A stretch of DNA of 6,118 nt from Desulfobacteraceae bacterium (GTDB taxonomy: Bacteria > Desulfobacterota > DSM-4660 > Desulfatiglandales > Desulfatiglandaceae), in NCBI GenBank assembly GCA_011042035.1, contig DQZA01000119.1:1-6118 (forward strand), in the 5' to 3' direction. A program made the translations under genes and the position numbers. Below are positions 1 through 5,617 of the stretch, one piece after another. Under the pieces are notes generated by a model. The model was not told the DNA's origin. It made no database searches and worked only from the letters and a program-made list of their open reading frames with translations. Numbering within the stretch: position 1 is the stretch's first letter; every line of letters begins with the position of its first letter.

Positions 1-1
1 C

Positions 2-1192
2 TGTGCACAGGCATTAAGAAACATTATTATTGGCATTGGCGGCCGTTATGATGGTTTCACCATGCAATCCAAATTCGGCATTGCGGTGTCATCTGAGCTT
101 ATGGCCATTCTTTCTATTGTGACCGACCTGGCTGACCTTCGCAAGCGCCTGGGAGAAATCACTCTCGCCTTTGATAAAACCGGCAAGGAAGTATATACCA
201 AAGACCTGGAAGTAGACGGTGCAATGACAGCATGGATGCGCAATACCATTAATCCTACACTCATGTGTACAGTGGAGTATCAGCCCTGCATGGTTCACGC
301 CGGCCCCTTTGCGAACATCGCAGTGGGTCAGTCCTCAATCATTGCCGACCGAATCGGTCTCAAGATGTTTGATTACCACATCACTGAGAGCGGTTTTGGT
401 GCTGATATAGGCTTTGAAAAGTTCTGGAACGTGAAGTGTCGTTACAGCGGCTTGAAACCTCACGTATCTGTCCTCACTACCACCATTAGGGCTCTCAAGA
501 TGCACGGTGGTGGGCCGAAGGTCGTGGCTGGCATCCCGCTGGACGAATCCTATACCAAAGAGAACCTGGAACTCCTTGAAAAGGGTATCCCCAACATGGT
601 TCATCACATCAACACCATCCGCAAGGCCGGCATCAACCCTGTTGTCTGCATCAATGCATTCCATACGGACACAAAGGATGAAATCGCCATGGTCCGCAAG
701 GCTGCAGAAGAGGCAGGAGCACGCTGTGCCGTATCTGAGCACTGGGCAAAAGGCGGCGACGGTGCCATCGAGTTTGCAGAGGCAGTCAAAGAGGCATGTG
801 AGGAGGAAAACGAATTCAAGTTCCTGTATCCCCTTGAAATGCCTCTCAGGGAGCGTGTTGAAACAATTGCTAAGGAAGTGTATGGCGCAGATGGGGTGGC
901 ATGGACTCCGGAGGCAGAGGCCAAGGCCAAGATGCTTGAGTCCGATCCTAAATATCAGGACTTTGCAACCATGATGGTGAAGACGCATCTCAGCTTGAGC
1001 CATGATCCTGCCCTGAAAGGCGTACCCAAGGGCTGGACGCTGCCCATCCGCGACGTGCTCATTTACTCTGGGGCCAAGTTCCTCTGCCCATGCGCTGGAA
1101 CAATCAGCCTGATGCCCGGAACCAGCTCCAACCCAGCCTTCAGGCGAGTGGACGTGGATGTGGAAACTGGAAAGGTAATGGGATTATTCTAA
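2..1192 (+). CDS. fhs: Formate--tetrahydrofolate ligase (10-formyl-THF synthetase), C-terminal part, cut by left edge
   Basis: This cytoplasmic enzyme joins formate to tetrahydrofolate using ATP, giving 10-formyl-THF for the methyl branch of the Wood-Ljungdahl pathway or for C1 biosynthesis. The frame is open from base 2, and the residues before the first ATG at 62 (including IIIGIGGRYDGF) belong to the family, so that ATG is internal. About 396 residues are visible. Family members are about 555-590 long, so roughly 160-200 N-terminal residues, including the ATP-binding P-loop, lie outside. Visible motifs, numbered from the first visible codon, are VHAGPFANIA (about 98-107), TESGFGADIGFEKF (about 128-141), RALKMHGGGP (about 163-172), INAFHTDT with Phe220, and SEHWAKGGDGA with Trp248. 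The Phe and Trp match the pair that sandwiches the folate ring in the Moorella enzyme. The protein ends in the usual GLF. The C-terminal segment KTHLSLSH...KGVPKG...LPIRD resembles eukaryotic C1-THF synthase, as far as I can recall it. A terminator follows 18 bases after the stop. Confidence 0.96.
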   Translation, partial: CAQALRNIIIGIGGRYDGFTMQSKFGIAVSSELMAILSIVTDLADLRKRLGEITLAFDKTGKEVYTKDLEVDGAMTAWMRNTINPTLMCTVEYQPCMVHAGPFANIAVGQSSIIADRIGLKMFDYHITESGFGADIGFEKFWNVKCRYSGLKPHVSVLTTTIRALKMHGGGPKVVAGIPLDESYTKENLELLEKGIPNMVHHINTIRKAGINPVVCINAFHTDTKDEIAMVRKAAEEAGARCAVSEHWAKGGDGAIEFAEAVKEACEEENEFKFLYPLEMPLRERVETIAKEVYGADGVAWTPEAEAKAKMLESDPKYQDFATMMVKTHLSLSHDPALKGVPKGWTLPIRDVLIYSGAKFLCPCAGTISLMPGTSSNPAFRRVDVDVETGKVMGLF

Positions 1193-1209
1193 TTCTCTCT
1201 TAGATGCAT

Positions 1210-1239
1210 AAAAGGGGCCCCGTTGTGGGCCCTTTTTTT
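1210..1239 (+). terminator. Rho-independent terminator after fhs, probably bidirectional
   Basis: A perfect GGGCCC/GGGCCC stem (1215-1220 with 1227-1232) closes a six-base loop, CGTTGT. The stem is extended by A-T pairs and followed by seven T residues (1233-1239), a typical intrinsic terminator for fhs. Read on the minus strand, the same hairpin is followed by CCTTTT, so it may also stop the converging pit operon, whose last gene ends at 1265. No other terminator is visible between the two genes. Confidence 0.9.
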
Positions 1240-1264
1240 GAGCATTCCAAGGCAAGAAAAAATG

Positions 1265-1948
1265 TCATTTTGACGGGACAGTTACCCCGGAGCAATCTTG
1301 TGCAATGGTTAGCAGAAATGATCCATCCTTCTCTCTTTTAACTTCCAATCCATAATGTTTGATAGTATTGATCATGGGTCTGCCAAAGAGGAAATCCAAG
1401 TGCTCTGGTTTAACCTTAAGTTTTTCCCGCACAAGACGCCGTAGCTCATAATCAAACCTTAGCAACTTGATAATTTCTTCTACTGCCTTTTCCCCCAATT
1501 CTTCGACCCTTGAAAGCCACCCCTCCAGTTCCTCATAGGAACACCTTATGTCGTGCTCTTCGACAAGCCTGCTAATAACAGTATCCTTGACGATATCTTG
1601 TCTTGTTAGCCTTGGAGTTCGATAAACCCTGAAAAAGTCTCTTGTATCCTCGCAAAACAGCGCCTTGCACTGGGCAGGTCTGTATTCATAAATGCGGCAG
1701 GCCTTTTTCTCGTCTTCATAAAAAAAGCACCCAGTTTCACTTTCTCTTATCTTTATAAATTCTTTGGAGGCCTTTTTACCCTTTCTTTCAATATTATCCC
1801 ACACGTATTCACCTTTGCGGATAGTATATAGGTATGCCAAATCAATATGGTTATTGGCCACTAGAGGTAGGTCTGAAACGTGAAAAACAGGGGAGGATGA
1901 CTGGCAGCATTTACCGCACCTTTTGCATTTTGGTGCTTCTTTCTTCAT
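1265..1948 (-). CDS. YkgJ-type cysteine-cluster protein (CxxCxxCC, putative Zn/Fe-binding)
   Basis: This is a 227-residue soluble protein with no signal peptide or membrane segment. The N-terminus carries the hallmark of the YkgJ / zinc- or iron-chelating cluster family (PF03692): Cys8-x2-Cys11-x2-Cys14-Cys15. Further cysteines follow at 74 (ETGCFFY), 84, 94 and 99 (ACRIYEYRPAQCKALFC). The GCxFY and CRIYEYRPxxC segments are also typical of the family, so eight cysteines could form one or two metal sites. The C-terminal half (about 110-227) is charged, probably helical, and carries no motif I recognise. The family has no settled function; metal binding is inferred from the cysteine pattern. 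The start lies 6 bases after the stop of the DUF47 gene, and its weak ribosome site (TAGGTT) overlaps that stop, which suggests translational coupling. It is the last gene of the pit operon and ends just before the shared terminator. Confidence 0.88.
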   Translation of the reverse strand: MKKEAPKCKRCGKCCQSSSPVFHVSDLPLVANNHIDLAYLYTIRKGEYVWDNIERKGKKASKEFIKIRESETGCFFYEDEKKACRIYEYRPAQCKALFCEDTRDFFRVYRTPRLTRQDIVKDTVISRLVEEHDIRCSYEELEGWLSRVEELGEKAVEEIIKLLRFDYELRRLVREKLKVKPEHLDFLFGRPMINTIKHYGLEVKREKDGSFLLTIAQDCSGVTVPSK

Positions 1949-1954
1949 TGGAAC

Positions 1955-2620
1955 CTATCGTGCTATCATGGCCCTCATCCGGTCAGAAGCATTCTGCGCA
2001 TGATCTGCTATGCTGCCAACGATTTCTGCCAGGTGAATGAGATGATAGACGGTCAATGCGTCTTTTACCAGGGTAAAAACCTTAGCCTTGAATTCCCTCT
2101 CCAGAATGTCCGCTTCCTTCTCATGCTGACGTATATCCCTAATCAGGCTCTTCATCTTTTCGCGCTTTTTTTCCGACCCGCTTCTGAAATACTCTGTTGC
2201 CATCTTTACCAGGCGGGACAGTTCCTCGATGGGCGGAACCGCTGCGTCCACCAGAGCCATAAAATCTTCCACTATATCAGAGGGAATTCCGGCAGGCCTG
2301 AATGAAAGCCAGAACAGGGCTTCTTCCACTTCATCCAGTACCTTGTCCTGCTCCCCGAGATATTGGAAAAACTCAAATTTGTCTACGGGCATAAGTATGC
2401 CCCTGGGCAAGTGATTTCGGATGTTCCTCTTGATGGCGTCCGCCTCACTCTCAAGTCGTGCCACTTCATCTGTCAAGGCATCGAACTCCCCACATTCATC
2501 TTTTATGTGACACTCTGCAGCCCTTCTGAACATCTGGGCGCATTCCTTTACCTTGTCAGCATGCCTTTGCAGATTCTCAAAAGGCGACCTGTAAAACATT
2601 GAACTTAGCAAAAAGCGCAT
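1955..2620 (-). CDS. DUF47 / PhoU-like protein, partner of the Pit permease
   Basis: This 221-residue, all-helical cytoplasmic protein belongs to the DUF47 (PF01865, TIGR00153-like) family, relatives of PhoU usually encoded beside PiT transporters. The length fits the family (about 205-220). It begins with the typical FYRSPFENLQRHADKV segment and shows two PhoU-like acidic signatures. The first is ESEAD at 57-61 followed by IRNHL and MPVDKFEFF. The second is HEKEAD at 166-171 followed by EIVGSIADHAQNASDRM near the C-terminus. In PhoU, such acidic clusters bind metal; that role is inferred here. The start is well supported by a strong ribosome site (GGGAGG, about 2626-2632 on the complement) five bases before the ATG. 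It sits 42 bases after pit and 6 bases before the cysteine-cluster gene. Its likely job is modulating the permease or phosphate homeostasis, by analogy with PhoU and with DUF47 proteins linked to pit. Confidence 0.93.
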   Translation of the reverse strand: MRFLLSSMFYRSPFENLQRHADKVKECAQMFRRAAECHIKDECGEFDALTDEVARLESEADAIKRNIRNHLPRGILMPVDKFEFFQYLGEQDKVLDEVEEALFWLSFRPAGIPSDIVEDFMALVDAAVPPIEELSRLVKMATEYFRSGSEKKREKMKSLIRDIRQHEKEADILEREFKAKVFTLVKDALTVYHLIHLAEIVGSIADHAQNASDRMRAMIAR

Positions 2621-2662
2621 TAAATCCTCCCTGGCTAATTTCTTCCTAATTTTTAACTTGTA

Positions 2663-3922
2663 TCAAAAAATTGAGGCCATGGCAAAACTCAATGCCTTGT
2701 AAAGAATCATGCATAATAGCACTGTAAAAGGCAACGTAATTATCCACGAATATGCTATGTTCCTTATAACGCGGAGATCCACCGAGCCCATACCCCTCAT
2801 AAAACCTACCCCAACCACAGCCCCCACAAGCACATGAGTAGTGGAGATGGGAAGCCCCAGCCTCGAGCAAATCAATATTGTAGTGGCCGCACCAAATTCG
2901 GCACAAAATCCTCGCAACGGATTTATCTCAGTTATGTTCTTTCCAATGGTTTCCATCACTCTTGCCCCAAAAACAAGAAGTCCGCCTCCCACAGCAATGC
3001 CACCTATCAAGAGCATCCAAAGAGGCACTTCCACCCTGAGTGCGACTGCTTTTGTCTTCACAACGGAAAAAATTGCAGCTAAAGGACCTACGGCATTGGC
3101 TACATCATTTGCTCCGTGGGCAAATGCTACATAGAAAGCCGTCATCACTTGCAGTTGCGAAAAAAAGCGGTCAACCGGAGACGAGTCTTTAGACGCAAAA
3201 AACGGGGTCGAACTTGGCTTCATCTGTCCGCGAATCCATTTCCTGCCCAGTATGCCGGCTACTGCTGCCACAGGCATTGAAAAAAGGACAGTTTGTATAA
3301 AGCCAATATGGAGATGAAGATTCTTCAGCCCTTTGAAGATGAAAGAGAGGATCAGGACTATTACCACCAAAAAAATTAGGAAAGGGGCATAACGCTCGGA
3401 GGCTTCTATTGGGTCATTTGAACGCATGATACCTCTGTCCAGCATGTAAAACATGACTCCAGCTATAACAGCGCCTGCTACAGGCGAAACCACCCAGCTG
3501 GCCGCGATGGAAATTACTTTGCCCCAACTGATCGCCCCTGCTCCCACGCTTAGCAAACCAAAGCCTATCACCGCCCCAACTATGGAATGTGTAGTGGATA
3601 CGGGCAATGCAAAGTAAGTGGCAATATTCACCCAAATCCCGGCCGATAGTAACGAGGCGAACATTCCTAGCATCAGGTCATTGGGAGAGTGCGAAAATAG
3701 GGTGGGATCAATCATTCCCTTGCTAATGGTGTTGGTCACGTAACTACCGGCAAGAACCGCTCCTGCGGCATTAGCTATAATGGAAATAACGACCGCTTGA
3801 TTGAGGCTCAAGGCTCCCGAGCCTACTGAGGTGCCCATAGCATTGGCGAGGTCATTTGAGCCGATATTTGCTGCCATATACAGCCCAATCAAAGTCGCAA
3901 TACTCAAAATCAAGATATCCAT
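2663..3922 (-). CDS. pit: PiT-family inorganic phosphate permease (phosphate/cation symporter)
   Basis: This inner-membrane secondary transporter of the PHO4/PiT family (PF01384) takes up phosphate in symport with H+ or Na+; the coupling ion cannot be told from sequence. Starting at ATG 3922 it has 419 residues and about ten hydrophobic segments. The family's inverted duplication is plain. The N-half has GSNDLANAMG (21-30) and LPVSTTHSIVGAVIG (106-120). The C-half has HGANDVANAVGP (269-280) and LPISTTHVLVGAVVG (357-371). A polar, probably cytoplasmic loop lies at about 227-255. The frame stays open upstream to a TTG at 3979, but the extra 19 residues are polar and unlike the family, whereas MDILILSIATLIGLYMAANIGSND begins directly at the first membrane helix, so I prefer ATG 3922. 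Its ribosome site is weak (CGGGAT, about 8 bases upstream). Some PiT relatives carry sulfate (CysP), but the DUF47 neighbour favours phosphate. It is the first gene of the operon. Confidence 0.95.
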   Translation of the reverse strand: MDILILSIATLIGLYMAANIGSNDLANAMGTSVGSGALSLNQAVVISIIANAAGAVLAGSYVTNTISKGMIDPTLFSHSPNDLMLGMFASLLSAGIWVNIATYFALPVSTTHSIVGAVIGFGLLSVGAGAISWGKVISIAASWVVSPVAGAVIAGVMFYMLDRGIMRSNDPIEASERYAPFLIFLVVIVLILSFIFKGLKNLHLHIGFIQTVLFSMPVAAVAGILGRKWIRGQMKPSSTPFFASKDSSPVDRFFSQLQVMTAFYVAFAHGANDVANAVGPLAAIFSVVKTKAVALRVEVPLWMLLIGGIAVGGGLLVFGARVMETIGKNITEINPLRGFCAEFGAATTILICSRLGLPISTTHVLVGAVVGVGFMRGMGSVDLRVIRNIAYSWIITLPFTVLLCMILYKALSFAMASIF

Positions 3923-4043
3923 CTCAACAATCCCGTTCTCAGAATCAGAGGTATGGCTGCCATGCGTGAAATAAACCAAGAAGCAATGAGAGGTTCCTGG
4001 AATTTAGGGTGACCACAGGACTCGGTTACAATTCGGCTCGCAC

Positions 4044-4070
4044 TCTATATAACCAGACCCCCTTTTTCAA
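4044..4070 (-). promoter_or_regulatory. Possible sigma70-like promoter for the pit operon (proximal)
   Basis: On the minus strand, TTGAAA (4065-4070) is followed after 15 bases by TATAGA (4044-4049). The hexamers are good, but the spacer is shorter than the usual 16-18 bases. A transcript from here would have a leader of about 115 bases before ATG 3922. No convincing Pho box or sigma54 motif was found nearby. Confidence 0.3.
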
Positions 4071-4096
4071 GGATTTTTTGCCCCTTTTGGCATATA

Positions 4097-4102
4097 AGTA
4101 TA
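4097..4102 (-). promoter_or_regulatory. Possible -10 element for the pit operon (distal)
   Basis: On the minus strand, TATACT lies in an A/T-rich context and differs from the sigma70 -10 consensus by one base. At 16-18 bases upstream only poor -35 matches are seen (about AATACG), so the element would need an activator. It is an alternative to the proximal candidate at 4044-4070. Confidence 0.25.
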
Positions 4103-4181
4103 ACCCTTTAAAATTGCAGCGTATTTCTTTATGCCTCATATTTATTGACGGTACCGTAAGGGGAGAAAATATGAACTTCTT

Positions 4182-4253
4182 TGTCATTCCCGCGGAGGCG
4201 GGAATCCAGCAGTTTCAGAGCATCGTGGATGCCGGATCAAGTCCTGCATGACA
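4182..4253. repeat. REP/MITE-like palindromic interspersed repeat (VIPAEAGIQ type)
   Basis: This 72-base element is bounded by the inverted ends TGTCAT (4182-4187) and ATGACA (4248-4253). It holds two hairpins. The first is a perfect 8-base stem, ATTCCCGC/GCGGGAAT (4186-4193 with 4198-4205), with loop GGAG. The second is ATGCCGGA/TCCTGCAT (4229-4236 with 4242-4249), with one mismatch and loop TCAAG. The order of motifs (GTCATTCCCGC, GCGGGAATCCAG, GGATGCCGG-TCAAG, GCATGAC) is that of a widespread family of short interspersed repeats in Proteobacteria and related phyla, often mistranslated as VIPAEAGIQ. I see no clear target-site duplication at the flanks. Only one copy is in the window, so its repetitive nature rests on recognising the family. 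Confidence 0.8.
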
Positions 4254-4295
4254 GTTTCGGGACTTTTCGTGGGTCTATCATCTTTTTTGATGCAC

Positions 4296-4335
4296 AAAAA
4301 AACGCAGGCAACTAGGATTAAACCAATTGCCTGCG
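4296..4335 (-). terminator. Rho-independent terminator of the ligase-thiolase operon
   Basis: On the minus strand, CGCAGGCAA (complement of 4327-4335) pairs perfectly over nine bases with TTGCCTGCG (complement of 4303-4311) across a 15-base loop. It is followed by seven T residues (complement of 4296-4302). It lies 27 bases after the thiolase stop. The plus strand also has five T residues after the stem (4341-4345), but with a CCCC G interruption. Confidence 0.88.
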
Positions 4336-4362
4336 CCCCGTTTTTCAATTAGCTGCTAAAGC

Positions 4363-5553
4363 TCAGCTTACCTTTATGACCATTGCACCTGCGGTATCTC
4401 CTGCCGCACATCCTCCCCACACAAAGTAGCCACCGCCAAGCATGACGATCTCCTCAATTCCTTCAATGATACAACGACCTGCTGTGGGGCCCTGGGGATG
4501 CCCAAATATAATGGAAGAGCCATAATTATTGATGTTTTTCCAATCAATGCCGAATTGTTTGCACATGTAAAGGTCATTTACTGCAAAAGGATTGTGGGTC
4601 TTTATTACCTTTGCATCGTTAATGGAGATCCCGGCATTATCAAGTGCCATCTTGACTGCAGGAACTACCGCCATAGCCATGTGCGCCTTTTTTGTCCTCG
4701 CATATCCATAGGATACGATCTGAATTTCTATGGACGGGTCGGCGCTAAGCTCCTTGGCCTTCTCTCTGGTGGTCACCAAAACACCGCAGTTACCATCTGC
4801 CGGATGTGTTTGGGACCCAAAGGTGTGAACACCACCAGGGATGACAGGTTTCAAGGCTGCCAATCCCTCGGCAGTTGTTGGATAAATACCTTCATCTTCT
4901 TCTACGAGAAGGGTCTTCTTCTTGGACACCTTTACCTCTGCGGGAAACATGTAACGTTTCTGAAATTCCCTGTCATTTTCCAAAGACATCTTGTATTGCT
5001 CATAACGTCTCAGCGTCAGCTCATCACATTCTTCCCTGGTGATTCCGGCCTCTTTTGCCACGTTTTCTGCCGTTTGGATCATGGCCGTTCCACCCCAGGG
5101 ATCAAGATTAAAATTGTCCATCATCCAATTTTCTGAATCTACCTCGCCACCTGGGCCCATGGGATTGGGCCAAACCGTATGAGGGCCATTAGAGCACCTG
5201 TCAGTGGCAAGAACGAAGGGCAATTCATACATCCCTGTCTCAATACCTACGGCAGCATTGTAAAGGCAGGTTGTAGAAGTGGTGCATGCCTGGCTAATGG
5301 TCACTCCAGGTATATGGTCAGCGCCCATCATAGCGGCTGCCCAAGGGCTTGCGTAAAAGATATGGTGTTGTCCTATGGTAATCCCGACGATGAGATATTC
5401 GATCATCTTGGGATCCCAACCCTTTTCCTTGAACCACCTTGCAGCCGTGTTTGCACCCAGCACAATCGAATTCTCATTTGCCAAACTTCCCTGCCAACGA
5501 GAAAACGGGGTACAGTAGTAACCTTTGTACGGAATAAATGCCTTGTTCAACAT
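4363..5553 (-). CDS. Thiolase-family protein (acetyl-CoA acetyltransferase / 3-ketoacyl-CoA thiolase, SCP2-like motifs)
   Basis: This 396-residue cytoplasmic protein, full length for the family, probably cleaves a 3-oxoacyl-CoA with CoA, or runs the reverse condensation. The likely nucleophile is Cys90 in ISQACTTSTTC, in the usual place for a thiolase (about 89). HNPFAVND (320-327) stands where classical thiolases have NEAFA, so His replaces the Asn, as in the SCP2-like branch. The catalytic His352 is in FGHPQGPTAGR, and the second cysteine, Cys382, is in GGCAAGD. GGTAMIQTAENVAKEAGI (154-171) is also typical. All expected catalytic residues are present, so it should be active. The start is fixed by a very strong ribosome site (GGGAGGAGG, complement of 5559-5567) five bases before the ATG. 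It lies 64 bases downstream of an acyl-CoA ligase on the same strand, followed by a terminator, so it is the last gene of a CoA-ester operon. Chain length or aromatic specificity cannot be assigned. Confidence 0.9.
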   Translation of the reverse strand: MLNKAFIPYKGYYCTPFSRWQGSLANENSIVLGANTAARWFKEKGWDPKMIEYLIVGITIGQHHIFYASPWAAAMMGADHIPGVTISQACTTSTTCLYNAAVGIETGMYELPFVLATDRCSNGPHTVWPNPMGPGGEVDSENWMMDNFNLDPWGGTAMIQTAENVAKEAGITREECDELTLRRYEQYKMSLENDREFQKRYMFPAEVKVSKKKTLLVEEDEGIYPTTAEGLAALKPVIPGGVHTFGSQTHPADGNCGVLVTTREKAKELSADPSIEIQIVSYGYARTKKAHMAMAVVPAVKMALDNAGISINDAKVIKTHNPFAVNDLYMCKQFGIDWKNINNYGSSIIFGHPQGPTAGRCIIEGIEEIVMLGGGYFVWGGCAAGDTAGAMVIKVS

Positions 5554-5617
5554 ATCAACCTCCTCCCACTATTAAAATTTAGCCTCAAAGGCTATCTTTC
5601 TGCCAAAATTACAGGCT

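Larger units (their letters stand above)
3923..4362. other. Intergenic region: pit leader, palindromic repeat, thiolase terminator
   Basis: These 440 bases have no convincing gene. From the pit side they hold: an untranslated leader of at least 100 bases; two weak promoter candidates for pit; A/T-rich runs with a direct repeat of the AAAAGGGG / AAAAAGGGGG type (minus strand, about 4060-4090); a perfect 10-base palindrome ACGGTACCGT (4148-4157); a 72-base REP/MITE-like repeat (4182-4253); and the minus-strand terminator of the ligase-thiolase operon (4296-4335). An 80-codon plus-strand frame here (4009-4251) reads into the repeat and gives the familiar VIPAEAGIQ peptide, so I do not regard it as a gene. 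Confidence 0.75.

Noticed and set aside
335..1003. 222-codon minus-strand frame opposite fhs
   Set aside because: It lies wholly inside a confidently assigned fhs, has cysteine/histidine-rich shadow composition and no ribosome site or motif.
3923..3979. TTG start giving pit 19 extra N-terminal residues
   Set aside because: The extension is polar and unlike PiT N-termini; the family alignment begins at MDILILS, ATG 3922.
4148..4157. Perfect palindrome ACGGTACCGT as a possible operator
   Set aside because: A single 10-base palindrome with no second copy and no regulator gene nearby is not enough to call a binding site.
4009..4251. 80-codon plus-strand reading frame with an AGGGGAG-like ribosome site before an internal ATG at 4171
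   Set aside because: Its end is the translated palindromic repeat (VIPAEAGIQ), a classic false gene, and the rest shows no protein-like composition or known motif.
4248..4254. CTGTCAT on the minus strand as a Pho-box half site upstream of pit
   Set aside because: It is only a single half site, it is part of the end of the interspersed repeat, and it lies over 300 bases from the pit start.
4498..5136. 212-codon plus-strand frame opposite the thiolase
   Set aside because: It is an antisense shadow of a clear thiolase with conserved catalytic residues, and shows no recognisable domain.
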